Assembly (NCBI RefSeq): GCF_001298525.1
Contig: NZ_CP012678.1
Location: 2,294,001-2,358,000 of the forward strand
Length of the DNA stretch: 64,000 bases
Reading direction: 5' to 3'
Origin: Psychrobacter urativorans
GTDB taxonomy: Bacteria; Pseudomonadota; Gammaproteobacteria; Pseudomonadales; Moraxellaceae
In this document: in pieces, positions 5,991 to 14,076 of the stretch
Numbering within the stretch: position 1 is the first letter of the stretch
How the letters are laid out: every line of letters starts with the position of its first letter
The notes under the pieces: model-generated
Database searches by the model: none
Told to the model about the DNA's origin: nothing
The model's input: the letters and a program-made list of their open reading frames with translations, nothing else
Translations under genes and position numbers: made by a program

Positions 5991-8719
5991 GACCATTGCT
6001 CCGCTGTGTCATAAAGGGCTGTGTTACTGCTGCGCTGACCTAACTGCTGGCGCTGCATGGTGGCGACTACCAAGTCAGCAATCTGCTGCTCAGACTGGTG
6101 GGGCTGGGCGTTGATAGTAAAGTTATTGACTATCGTTGGCTGACCTTGGTTGCTGCTACCGCCCATCATGGCGCTGGCGCTAATTGGCTTGCGATTGTCA
6201 AAGCGAATCTCACTTGTATCCATGGCATCGCGTAAGCTATTGCTGGTCTTTAGCATGGCGGACACAGGGCTATCATTTTTGAGTAGTCCATTATTTAGTC
6301 CTTGCATCATATAATCACCGTAACCGGCAAACACACGGCTTGGCGAGTGAATACCCATCATGCCTGTAAATGCTGATTTGATGCGACTGGCTACGCTTTG
6401 TATCCCTGCTAACACCGCTTGCGCTCTACCCATAATGCCATTTTTCAAACCCTCCATGATTTGACCGCCCATCGCTGACATCTGAGCAGGTAGCCCTGCT
6501 AAAAATGCCATCATGCGTGCAGGGATACTGGCTATATAACTAATCGCAGCACCACCGTGCACGACAATCATCGCCGCAAATGTACCAATAGCCGTACCAA
6601 TGGTTTGTAGCCCTAGCGCCAACGCCCCTACTAAACCTGCAACGACTTGACCAATTAAACTGACAATCGTGCCTAATACAAAACCAAACTGACTGCCATA
6701 GGACGTAGCCGTGGCTAACTGTGCATCGGTTGCCACGAATGGCGCAATCAATGACATCAGTGCGCTACCGAGCCACATAATGCCGCCAATAATCATATCT
6801 AGCACGGGACGCAGTGGTGCAAACATTGTTGACAGCATAGACCCTAAGCTGCTTAATGTTGCGAGCAGCGGTGCCATGCCCTCCAAAAATCCTGTCCATA
6901 ATCCTGCAAAGAAGGCTTTGACTGGCTGCCAGTATTTAATCAGCAATAATGCTGCCAGTGCAATCGCCATAATAGCCCAGCCAATAGGTGTGCTCACTAA
7001 TGCTATGGCTAGAGCACGAATAGCCGTAATCACAAAAGGGATGGAGTTGCGCGCTAAAAACAAGAAGACTCTACCGAATAATTTACTGAACCATAATACA
7101 GCCTGTCCCATCAACCTAAACTTACCCCAGAACGATATACCAAGCTTTGCTAGTATGGCGTTAAATACCAGCATGATCGCGCCAAATTTAATAAAGCTGG
7201 CTATCATGCTAAAGAATGTGCCAAACATGAGCGCCGCGCCATATTTAAGCCCCCAAATAGCTAAGTTGATTTTGATAAGTTTGATTGCTAATGAGGCTAT
7301 GGTTTTGACAAGCTCAGGGTTGGCTTGAGCCCAAGCGGTGAACTTATTGATTATCTCCGTTATATTCGTGACTAATGCTCTTAAAGTTGCATTGAGGACA
7401 CCGCCTTCACCACCCAGCGTGATAGACATAGATTCCCACGCGCCTAACATTTGATCAATGTCCCCAGCCAAGTTATCCATTCTAGTTTCTGCTACTTTGC
7501 CCGCTAAGTCCTTAGCGTTTTCTAGTGCCTTTGTAAACTCAGTAATGTTATTCACAACCTTGCCGGTCTTTTCATCAAGCTTCCCAGCATTGTCAACTAG
7601 CACTGCAAATTTTGATAAATGCTCTTCACCTGCCAAACTTTTAAATATGTCGAACTTAACATCATCGCTTAAGTTCTTTGTTTTTTGGTTTATCTCAGCT
7701 AGCACTTCGTCGATTTCTCGCATAGTGCCATCTTTATTTACCGTTTTAATCTCTAGACCATGCAGAGCCTCTCTAACTGGCTTCGGTGTAGAAGCAAGCC
7801 GAGTTAAAATTGTACGGATACCAGTGCCAGCTTCGCTGCCTTTAATATTGTTATTACCTAATATGCCCATCATCGCACTGGTTTTTTCAATACTTGTGCC
7901 GTAAAGCTTGGCGATGGGAGCGGCGTATTTCATAGCCTCACCTAAATCTTCAATGCCTACGGCTGATTTGTTAGCTGTAGCTACTAGTACATCATTCATG
8001 CGCCCAATTTGCTTTGCTTCCATACCAAAGCCGTTCAGTGTACCTACTGCTATCTGCGCGGCTAAAGCAAGATCGACTTGTCCTGCTGCAGCTAAATCCA
8101 AAGAACCAGCCAATGAATCCATAACTTGCTTCGCAGTAAAGCCCCCAGCCGCCAATTCAAACTGTGCTTGGGCAGCTTGGGTTGCAGAGAACGCTGAGCG
8201 AGCGCCTTCGCTGATCGCTTGCGCTCTAAGCTTAGCCATCTCAGCAGAAGTCTTTTCTAACTCCAGTACCGCTTGGTTTGCACTCATCTGTTTATCAAAT
8301 TCAATAGATGGTTTCAAAACTTGATAAGCAGCAAAAGCGGCACCACCTGCTTTGATAGCGCCACCTAAGGCTTGCTGTCGCATCTGCTTCCGAGTGTTTG
8401 CAAATGATTTTGCTAAGCTGTCAGCTTTGTTATGTGCCGCTGATATGCTTTTGACGACCAGCATAAAATCACCAGCCAAGGCTTTGACATGCTGGCGGCT
8501 TTTGGTGAGTAGGCTGTTTGTGCGCTCGATAGGTTGATTGAGTCTGCTCATGCCATTACTGTTGACATGCGCTAAGCTGTTATTAAACGCATCGACTGTG
8601 CGCGTCGCTCGCTCAAACGACTGAGATAGTTTGTCAGACCTATCGATAATGCCGCGCAGGGGCGCGGAAATATCGTCGATCAATTTGAGTGTGGCTGATA
8701 GGTCTAAGTTATTTGCCAT
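5987..8719 (-). CDS. T: Tail tape-measure protein (P2 gpT)
   Basis: 910 residues. The N-terminal third is coiled and matches the phage tail tape-measure family (around EGARSAFSATQAAQAQFELA and DLGEAMKYAAPIAKLYG, near residues 170-280). The middle (about 455-720) contains many hydrophobic stretches, and a Ser/Gly-rich C-terminus carries the SPSRVFAGYGDYM motif common in these proteins. It fixes tail length and may enter the host membrane at infection. Longer than P2 T (about 815 residues), so the tail may be slightly longer. Confidence 0.92.
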   Translation of the reverse strand: MANNLDLSATLKLIDDISAPLRGIIDRSDKLSQSFERATRTVDAFNNSLAHVNSNGMSRLNQPIERTNSLLTKSRQHVKALAGDFMLVVKSISAAHNKADSLAKSFANTRKQMRQQALGGAIKAGGAAFAAYQVLKPSIEFDKQMSANQAVLELEKTSAEMAKLRAQAISEGARSAFSATQAAQAQFELAAGGFTAKQVMDSLAGSLDLAAAGQVDLALAAQIAVGTLNGFGMEAKQIGRMNDVLVATANKSAVGIEDLGEAMKYAAPIAKLYGTSIEKTSAMMGILGNNNIKGSEAGTGIRTILTRLASTPKPVREALHGLEIKTVNKDGTMREIDEVLAEINQKTKNLSDDVKFDIFKSLAGEEHLSKFAVLVDNAGKLDEKTGKVVNNITEFTKALENAKDLAGKVAETRMDNLAGDIDQMLGAWESMSITLGGEGGVLNATLRALVTNITEIINKFTAWAQANPELVKTIASLAIKLIKINLAIWGLKYGAALMFGTFFSMIASFIKFGAIMLVFNAILAKLGISFWGKFRLMGQAVLWFSKLFGRVFLFLARNSIPFVITAIRALAIALVSTPIGWAIMAIALAALLLIKYWQPVKAFFAGLWTGFLEGMAPLLATLSSLGSMLSTMFAPLRPVLDMIIGGIMWLGSALMSLIAPFVATDAQLATATSYGSQFGFVLGTIVSLIGQVVAGLVGALALGLQTIGTAIGTFAAMIVVHGGAAISYIASIPARMMAFLAGLPAQMSAMGGQIMEGLKNGIMGRAQAVLAGIQSVASRIKSAFTGMMGIHSPSRVFAGYGDYMMQGLNNGLLKNDSPVSAMLKTSNSLRDAMDTSEIRFDNRKPISASAMMGGSSNQGQPTIVNNFTINAQPHQSEQQIADLVVATMQRQQLGQRSSNTALYDTAEQWS

Positions 8720-8728
8720 GTTTGCCGC

Positions 8729-9451
8729 CTATTCAAGAAATAATGCTGTACGCTCATCTGCGGTCAATATTCGATTATAAATACGTACATCTTGCATTTT
8801 TCCCACAAAAGGGAATGCAGATGCATTGCGCTGCCCGATATAAAATCTTTCATTATTAAACACACCTGAAATATCAGCGTTATAGTTGGCGTTGAATATC
8901 GTCTTATCGATATTATCTACATAGATAAAAGACGTGTTATTCGCATCTCGGCTATTATCAACCGTCATGACGAAATGCTGCCAGCCCTGTATTTCATTAG
9001 TTGCTGCTGTCCGTACGTGGATGCGGCTATTACCACTAGTCACTATCTCAATATGCCCCGAAACAACATCATTAAGCCAAGCCCCAAAATCGTTGCTGGC
9101 ACCATCACGACCAATCTCCATAAGGCATTGATACGAACGATTGAGGTCTAGTAATTTAGCCCAAAAACTAATCGTCGCTTTGTCACTATTTACGGGTAAG
9201 TAGGCGGGTGTATAGACGCATCCCGATACAAAGTCCAGACACTGAGTCCCTTGCTTTCTGCCCGCAACAAAATTAGCGGTTCCTGTCTTAATCCCGTTTA
9301 ATCCACTGGGTGATTTATCAACCGTATCGCCATTAAAATCATAGCGCAGAATATAGTCTGTTGGGATAGTCGCCTTGCGCTTCCAAATTAATGTGTCGCC
9401 TTGATACAGTCTATTGGCAGGCAACTCGCCAATACTAATATCCTGAATCAT
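8729..9451 (-). CDS. LamG/concanavalin-like virion protein
   Basis: 240 residues. Residues about 30-238 form a LamG-type lectin domain: ILRYDFNGDTVDKSPSG at the start, ATISFWAK in the middle, and GKMQDVRIYNRILTADE at the end. The short N-terminus (ISIGELPANRLYQGDTLIW) resembles attachment segments of virion decoration proteins. It probably binds a surface glycan. It is one of five genes inserted between E' and T, absent from P2, and its start overlaps the previous stop by 4 nt. Confidence 0.8.
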   Translation of the reverse strand: MIQDISIGELPANRLYQGDTLIWKRKATIPTDYILRYDFNGDTVDKSPSGLNGIKTGTANFVAGRKQGTQCLDFVSGCVYTPAYLPVNSDKATISFWAKLLDLNRSYQCLMEIGRDGASNDFGAWLNDVVSGHIEIVTSGNSRIHVRTAATNEIQGWQHFVMTVDNSRDANNTSFIYVDNIDKTIFNANYNADISGVFNNERFYIGQRNASAFPFVGKMQDVRIYNRILTADERTALFLE

Positions 9452-9645
9452 GGTTTTACCACGTATAAAACATTGGGGTTTTTTAAGGCAATTGCATCAT
9501 ACTGCGCTTGTGTCCCTGTCCAAATATTAAGAGCTTGCCCTGTATTCTGGTCAGTGATATTGATGTTATCTCTAACCTTTTTAATCGCCCCACCTATCTT
9601 TGCACCAATAGCGTCAACTTGTGATTGGGTATAAACGACAGTCAT
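9448..9645 (-). CDS. Small virion-associated protein
   Basis: 65 residues. Starts YTQSQVDAIGAKIGGAI, nearly repeating the N-terminus of the next protein upstream, and ends with an NIWTGTQAQYDAI module followed by NVLYVV, common in phage fibre and neck proteins. Start and stop overlap its neighbours. Probably a structural adaptor; exact role unknown. Confidence 0.65.
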   Translation of the reverse strand: MTVVYTQSQVDAIGAKIGGAIKKVRDNINITDQNTGQALNIWTGTQAQYDAIALKNPNVLYVVKP

Positions 9646-10121
9646 TACGCAAGTGCTCCGTCCAATGCGGCGGTAAAGCTGGTGATGTCCGTCGCTTCAG
9701 TAATATTATCTAACTTGGTTTTATGGCTGTCAGTAAAGGCATTGGTGTTGGCATTAGACTCATATTTCGTCTTGATACTGGCGGCGGTTTCGCCTGCAAT
9801 TTGTGACACTGATTTGACAAATTTATTAGCATTCACATCATAGATATAGCGCTCAGCGTCACTGCCAACACCGGCATCGACATCAGCGTAGCTACCGGCT
9901 ACTGCGCCCACGGTAGGAATAGCACTGACGGTTAAAAATGTTCCCAAAAACTTAGTACCCTCTAAGCTTGATAACTTAGCGCGCTCGCTATCTGTGATGA
10001 GGTTGCGGTCTGGCAGAGCATCAATAGCAGTGGCTAATTTGGTAGGATTGGTGGCTTTACTGACACGATCACCGATGACCGCGCCGATATTATCAATTTG
10101 TGCTTGGGTGTAATACGGCAT
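9645..10121 (-). CDS. Fibre-like structural protein
   Basis: 158 residues. The N-terminal YTQAQIDNIGAVIGDRV repeats the motif of its neighbour at 9448-9645. The central and C-terminal parts contain short heptad-like modules with DSERAKLSSLEGTKF and DSHKTKLDNITEATD, typical of trimeric phage fibre shafts. Likely part of a virion appendage encoded by this inserted cluster. Confidence 0.65.
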   Translation of the reverse strand: MPYYTQAQIDNIGAVIGDRVSKATNPTKLATAIDALPDRNLITDSERAKLSSLEGTKFLGTFLTVSAIPTVGAVAGSYADVDAGVGSDAERYIYDVNANKFVKSVSQIAGETAASIKTKYESNANTNAFTDSHKTKLDNITEATDITSFTAALDGALA

Positions 10122-10126
10122 GAGCT

Positions 10127-10354
10127 TTATCCTCTTAATAGTGCGTTATCAATCGCGGTAATAAAATTTAAGATATCATCAGGTTTATCAATGGTGGCGT
10201 ATAGTCCGTCAGGGTTTTGGGTAATAATATTGCCAGTGGCTGTTGATACGATGGGCAATGAGCTGCCAACTGCTAATCTGTTAACATTGACTTTGATTGT
10301 GTTACTCGTAGGGAATGCTGGGTCCGGCTCGTTTCTTACCATTAGCTTAGCCAT
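10127..10354 (-). CDS. Small virion-associated protein
   Basis: 75 residues; not recognised. Ends with DKPDDILNFITAIDNALLRG, similar in style to the C-terminus of the next protein downstream (DITSFTAALDGALA). That suggests a shared assembly module. It begins 2 nt after the previous stop. Confidence 0.55.
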   Translation of the reverse strand: MAKLMVRNEPDPAFPTSNTIKVNVNRLAVGSSLPIVSTATGNIITQNPDGLYATIDKPDDILNFITAIDNALLRG

Positions 10355-10356
10355 CT

Positions 10357-10683
10357 TTATCCCCTTGGTGATGTAACGGCACGATGCACATTAATATTAA
10401 AAGTTTCGCTTGCAACTCTACGACCAGTAATGTCACTCGTAAATAAGATGTCTATTCGATACTGACCAAAAGACAGACGGCTTGCGTCTCGTAATAGTGC
10501 AAATCGTCCTGTTTCTAACATTTTGCGTACATTAAGCGGTTCGATGAGCTGCCCTACGGTGGATTGTATATCCGCTGTGACAGTGACGTTATCTAAACTA
10601 ATCGGCACGCCGTTATCATTTTGATAATCACAGACCAGCGCAAGCGTGTCGTATTCTTTGATATTAATATCGTTGTTTATCAT
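10357..10683 (-). CDS. Beta-sandwich virion protein, putative
   Basis: 108 residues. The pattern NIKEYDTLALVCDYQNDNG, ISLDNVTVTADI, FALLRDASR, YRIDILFTSD is the alternation of an Ig-like or baseplate-upper-protein-type fold. Its ATG overlaps the TGA of E' as ATGA, so it is coupled to the E/E' frame. First gene of the inserted structural cluster. Confidence 0.6.
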   Translation of the reverse strand: MINNDINIKEYDTLALVCDYQNDNGVPISLDNVTVTADIQSTVGQLIEPLNVRKMLETGRFALLRDASRLSFGQYRIDILFTSDITGRRVASETFNINVHRAVTSPRG

Positions 10684-10888
10684 TTATCAGTCTCGCTACG
10701 TTTGCGCGCTTTGTCGTGCCAATCCATTAGCTCATCAATATCCATATCCTCGCAGTCTGACGGTCGCCAATGGAACACGACAGCCAGATCTGCTATGACA
10801 TCATCTACGCAGTGAGGGATTCTGCTTTCTCGGCGGCTTTGATTGTTTCGGCTTCCAGACGTGCTTTCGCTCGCTGTTCCTTGCTGGC
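10680..10888 (-). CDS. E': E' extension, made by -1 frameshift within E
   Basis: Reading the -1 frame from the slippery site at 10889-10895 gives an open frame to TGA at 10680. Its C-terminal half, VDDVIADLAVVFHWRPSDCE followed by DELMDWHDKA, matches the P2 GpE (E') family. E' has no start of its own and is made only as an E-E' fusion, which serves as tail assembly chaperone for the tape-measure protein. Confidence 0.85.
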
Positions 10889-11233
10889 GAAAAAACCGAC
10901 CACCGCTGTGCTGATGCTTAAAAAGTCAGTGGGGTCAAGATTGGCAACTTCGTGTTCGGCTAAAGGCGGGGTGCTGACACGCGGTACGAGCTTAATAATG
11001 GTATCTACGTCTAGCTTTAAGACGTCTGATAAGGATAAGCCACGCAATGCACCAGTCTTGGGCTTATTAATATTGACTTCTGTAATGGTTAAATTGCCAC
11101 GGACGATAGGGTTATCAAACTCAACCGTTTCAATATCTGGGTTGGTTGGTAATGGTGGTGGGGTGGTATTATTTTTAGTTTCGGCTACTGCTGTACCTAC
11201 TGCGATGGCTTCTACTGCTGCTTGCTTAGTCAT
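10805..11233 (-). CDS. E: Tail assembly chaperone E (P2 gpE)
   Basis: 142 residues, with the family region VEFDNPIVRGNLTITEVNIN and LRGLSLSDVLKLDVD. Near the 3' end the codons GGT TTT TTC contain T TTT TTC (10895-10889), a shift site like the T TTT TTG of P2. A fraction of ribosomes should slip to E'. The gene follows a 175-nt non-coding leader with unusual structure. Confidence 0.88.
   Translation of the reverse strand: MTKQAAVEAIAVGTAVAETKNNTTPPPLPTNPDIETVEFDNPIVRGNLTITEVNINKPKTGALRGLSLSDVLKLDVDTIIKLVPRVSTPPLAEHEVANLDPTDFLSISTAVVGFFASKEQRAKARLEAETIKAAEKAESLTA
10889..10895 (-). other. Programmed -1 frameshift site
   Basis: TTTTTTC in phase as T TTT TTC within E. Beyond it the -1 frame stays open through a recognisable E' domain, which a non-functional slip site would not explain. 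Confidence 0.8.
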
Positions 11234-11295
11234 AAGAATGTCCTGTTATATTTGTTTAGTGATTTGATTAATAATATTTTAAGTAAGTTGACCAT

Positions 11296-11387
11296 GTTTG
11301 GATGATAAAACCATCGAGTATTATCAGAGGATCATCGCCTTGGTGAGCCGTCACCGCACCAACTAGCTAATCGCCTTTTATCCAAAC
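11296..11387 (-). ncRNA. Structured leader of E with 16S rRNA-like core
   Basis: Non-coding region between FII and E. On the transcribed minus strand, GTTTGGAT plus AAAA (11387-11376) pairs with TTTT plus ATCCAAAC (11310-11296). Inside, 11372 to 11329 reads GATTAGCTAGTTGGTGCGGT, then GACGGCTCACCAAGGCGATG, then ATCC. This differs from recalled E. coli 16S rRNA near 240-285 (helix 11 region) at about 5 of 44 positions, in sense orientation. The GGTGA/TCACC hairpin is preserved. Role unknown; it may affect E translation or be a processed small RNA. Confidence 0.7.
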
Positions 11388-11408
11388 GTTGACGATTGAC
11401 CAAAAGAG

Positions 11409-11924
11409 TTATAGACCTAACTTGTCATTGATTTCGCCAGTCATGTCTTTACCGGCGACAATATAGATGCCGTTTACAAAGTCGATTTCTAATAAAGTTA
11501 GACCATCATCGACGACTTTTAGGTACGTCACACCATAGGTTAGCTCTTGCTCATTGATACTGCCCAGCTCCATTTCGCCCAATGGCAATGTGGTCACTGA
11601 GCCGCGCATATAAATATCACGCACGACATGGGTACAAGTATCTTGACGCTCATACGCGCCGATATAACGAATCGGTAAGTCGCTGATACCGCACGACATC
11701 AATTGCATAAGGTGGCGTGAGTCGACACCGGTATAAGTAATGGTTGCTTCCATTGCCTCAAAACCCAAGTCTAAATTGACGTCGCCGATCATACCGGCGG
11801 CGCGATATTCCTCAGTCTTTTTGACAATCTCAGGTAGGGTGATGGCTTTGGCGGTGCCCGCATGACTGTCACCAGCAATACGGACGTTAAAATTCTTGAG
11901 TACTGCAGGCATCTGTTTTGCCAT
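11409..11924 (-). CDS. FII: Tail tube protein (P2 gpFII)
   Basis: 171 residues, the normal FII length. The N-terminus (KQMPAVLKNFNVRIAGDSHA) and the sections ITLPEIVKKTEEYRAAGM and VTTLPLGEMELGSI match the major tail tube family. It polymerises into the inner tube below the contractile sheath. It directly follows the C-terminal sheath gene, as FII follows FI in P2. Confidence 0.93.
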   Translation of the reverse strand: MAKQMPAVLKNFNVRIAGDSHAGTAKAITLPEIVKKTEEYRAAGMIGDVNLDLGFEAMEATITYTGVDSRHLMQLMSCGISDLPIRYIGAYERQDTCTHVVRDIYMRGSVTTLPLGEMELGSINEQELTYGVTYLKVVDDGLTLLEIDFVNGIYIVAGKDMTGEINDKLGL

Positions 11925-11957
11925 TGCGTGTATCCTTTTTAGCTAATAGTCAGTAGG

Positions 11958-12566
11958 TTAAGCGGTTTGTGCAATGAGCTTGCCAAAGTCGATTAAGTAG
12001 CGGTCAGTAATGCGCTGGTTCAGACCTAAATTTTCTAGCGTCGGTACAGGCGTATAGTCGTAATCTACCCAAAGTTGACCTTGGCTCAAGTCCTGAGGAT
12101 TGTTTAACTCTTCGTTGTACCAAACCGCTGCGCCAATGAGCCATCCCTTTGACACTGTAGCTCGTAACTTTGCGTTGATGCTGTCAATAATATCGCCTGC
12201 TAATGCTACAGTCATAGGCTGGTCAATAAAGGGGAAACAGCCATTGATAATCGTATCGAGCAACCATTGGGCAGTGAGGGTAGCCGTCTCAAACGCAAAG
12301 CGCGGGTCAGTAGAGCAGGTGCGATTGCCCCAAAATCTAAAACCTTCGTGCTGGATAACAGAGGTCACTTCATTGGCGTTTAAATAGCCCACTTCGGTGT
12401 TTGGGTCTTCTAAATCCCACGTGCGGGGCTGCATGATGCCGTTGACACCAGGTACGGGGATGTTAGAGATGGATTTGGTAAAACTTGCAGGGTAGCTCTC
12501 ATCGATCATGACGCGCATTGCAAGGGCGGTGGCGATGATTGGGATAGCTTGGATAGTTGTAGCCAT
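11958..12566 (-). CDS. FI: Tail sheath, C-terminal half as a separate gene
   Basis: 202 residues that align with the C-terminal half of P2 FI: GFRFWGNRTCS (P2: GFRFWGNRTCS), INAKLRATVSKGWLIGA, WVDYDYTPVPTLENLGLNQR, ITDRYL. It begins MATTIQAIPIIATALAMRVM, corresponding to P2 residues just after about 200. It has its own ATG; its AAAGGA ribosome site is embedded in the last codons of the epimerase gene. The N-terminal half is encoded at 14076-14993, with two sugar genes between. Both parts look intact rather than decayed. Confidence 0.9.
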   Translation of the reverse strand: MATTIQAIPIIATALAMRVMIDESYPASFTKSISNIPVPGVNGIMQPRTWDLEDPNTEVGYLNANEVTSVIQHEGFRFWGNRTCSTDPRFAFETATLTAQWLLDTIINGCFPFIDQPMTVALAGDIIDSINAKLRATVSKGWLIGAAVWYNEELNNPQDLSQGQLWVDYDYTPVPTLENLGLNQRITDRYLIDFGKLIAQTA

Positions 12567-12568
12567 GT

Positions 12569-13513
12569 TTATAATCCTTTTGTAATTGAGAAATTGGTTG
12601 TACTAGCTATTGCATCGTAAATACTATGTTTGGGCTGCCACCCAAGTTGCTGACAAGCCTGACTGATATCGCAATGAGAATCAGCCGTGTCGCCAGTACG
12701 CCTTGCTTTGATGACATAAGGCAAACACTGGTTTGTCTGTTGTGCGAATAGTTCTAATATCCGCATAACACTGGTGCTTTTTCCTGAACCAACAGGCAAA
12801 CAGTGATGACCGTGATGGTTATCGAGATAATCCAAAGCCAGTAAACTAGCGTCGACCACATCTAATATATGCACGTAGTCACGCATGGCGGTGCCGTCGG
12901 GTGTGTCGTAGTCATTACCAAATATTGTTAAATAACTTTGCTCACCGTTAATGACGCGCATAATCGCTGGTAGTAAGTTATCTTGACTGGTATCCGCAAG
13001 TGTCACGTCATAGCAGCCGATAGGGTTGCTGTATCTCAATGATATAAAGCTATAGGTATCATCACTGGCTGCCATATCTTTCATAGCTTCATCAACAATA
13101 CTTTTTGATTGAGCATAAGGACTGCACGGCTTGGATGCTGATATTGACGATGCAAACAGTAGCTTCTTAACGCCAAAATTGCGCATGACGTTTAGTAGAT
13201 TAATTGACCCGACAACGTTATTATCATAATAACGTAGCGGCTCAACCACGCTCTGACTGACTGACTTTAGACCCGCCATGTGTATTACCGTGTCAATGGG
13301 TAAGCGACTGAATACGATGTTTAATAAGTCTGTATCGCGTATGTCGCCTTGCACAAACTCAGCATTGCTACCTGATATACGGCAAACATGGTCAAAAACC
13401 TGCTTACTACCCGTCGATAAGTTGTCTAGCACGACCACATCATCACCGCGCTGTAGTAGTGCAAGCAGCATGTGTGAGCCGATATAGCCTGCGCCACCCG
13501 TTAATAAAATCAT
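12569..13513 (-). CDS. GalE-like nucleotide-sugar epimerase within the sheath locus
   Basis: 314 residues of the extended SDR family. The NAD-binding GGAGYIG is at residues 6-12; the YxxxK pair is Y133 and K137 (YAQSK), with Ser at 122-125. Later GalE-type features include RYSNPIGC, DGTAMRDYVHILDVV and QLGWQPKHS. Compared with E. coli GalE about 15 residues between the catalytic Ser and Tyr are missing, so the substrate may differ. It lies 2 nt from the genes on both sides. Likely supplies a UDP-hexose for the neighbouring glycosyltransferase; sugar unknown. Confidence 0.85.
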   Translation of the reverse strand: MILLTGGAGYIGSHMLLALLQRGDDVVVLDNLSTGSKQVFDHVCRISGSNAEFVQGDIRDTDLLNIVFSRLPIDTVIHMAGLKSVSQSVVEPLRYYDNNVVGSINLLNVMRNFGVKKLLFASSISASKPCSPYAQSKSIVDEAMKDMAASDDTYSFISLRYSNPIGCYDVTLADTSQDNLLPAIMRVINGEQSYLTIFGNDYDTPDGTAMRDYVHILDVVDASLLALDYLDNHHGHHCLPVGSGKSTSVMRILELFAQQTNQCLPYVIKARRTGDTADSHCDISQACQQLGWQPKHSIYDAIASTTNFSITKGL

Positions 13514-13515
13514 GG

Positions 13516-14076
13516 CTATCTCTCATTGTCTATTGGTGTCATGGCGCAACGAATCTGCTGAACCCTAGCGCCTTGCGAGATACATTGACTGATAAAGTCG
13601 CCATCGTCACCTCGCCCTTTATCTCTATACCTTGCTTTACCGTACATTGAGCGATGCACACCAATGCGACCGCTACGACCATCATCGCGCCATTCAGATT
13701 GCAGCGTAATTAATAGCTCGTTGGGCTGTAGCGATAGCAATGCTTTATGTAGCTCGTCGTCAATAAAATTGTCCGCGTCCAAGTTAAACAGTACATCGCC
13801 ACGCCCCATGAGGTGCGCTAAGTGCTTAACATAGCCGCATGACCAAGTGCTGCCATCCGCAAACGCCTTTTCGTCTCGCCAATCAAGGACGCGCAAGCGA
13901 CCATCAGCTATGTACTCCGCGTAGTGTTCACGCAAATACTGATACGTCTCGGTGTCGTTGTAAGCCAAGATACATAGCTCAACACTGCCTGCTTGGGTAA
14001 ACGCTAGATTATGCTCTAGCGTTTGTTTAAGTTGCCAAAGTCGTTGGTGGCATGTGGTGCAGTACGACATGAGCAT
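13516..14076 (-). CDS. GT-A glycosyltransferase within the sheath locus
   Basis: 186 residues. An N-terminal YCTTCHQRLWQLKQTL segment and FNLDADNFID with a metal/nucleotide-sugar-binding DxD (D100-x-D102) are typical of galactosyltransferase-like GT-A enzymes. GRIGVHRSMYGKARY later resembles the acceptor-side region. Its ATG overlaps the stop of the sheath N-terminal gene as TAATG. No membrane segment or signal peptide, so it acts in the cytoplasm, fitting modification of virion protein, although host surface or DNA targets cannot be excluded. Confidence 0.8.
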   Translation of the reverse strand: MLMSYCTTCHQRLWQLKQTLEHNLAFTQAGSVELCILAYNDTETYQYLREHYAEYIADGRLRVLDWRDEKAFADGSTWSCGYVKHLAHLMGRGDVLFNLDADNFIDDELHKALLSLQPNELLITLQSEWRDDGRSGRIGVHRSMYGKARYRDKGRGDDGDFISQCISQGARVQQIRCAMTPIDNER

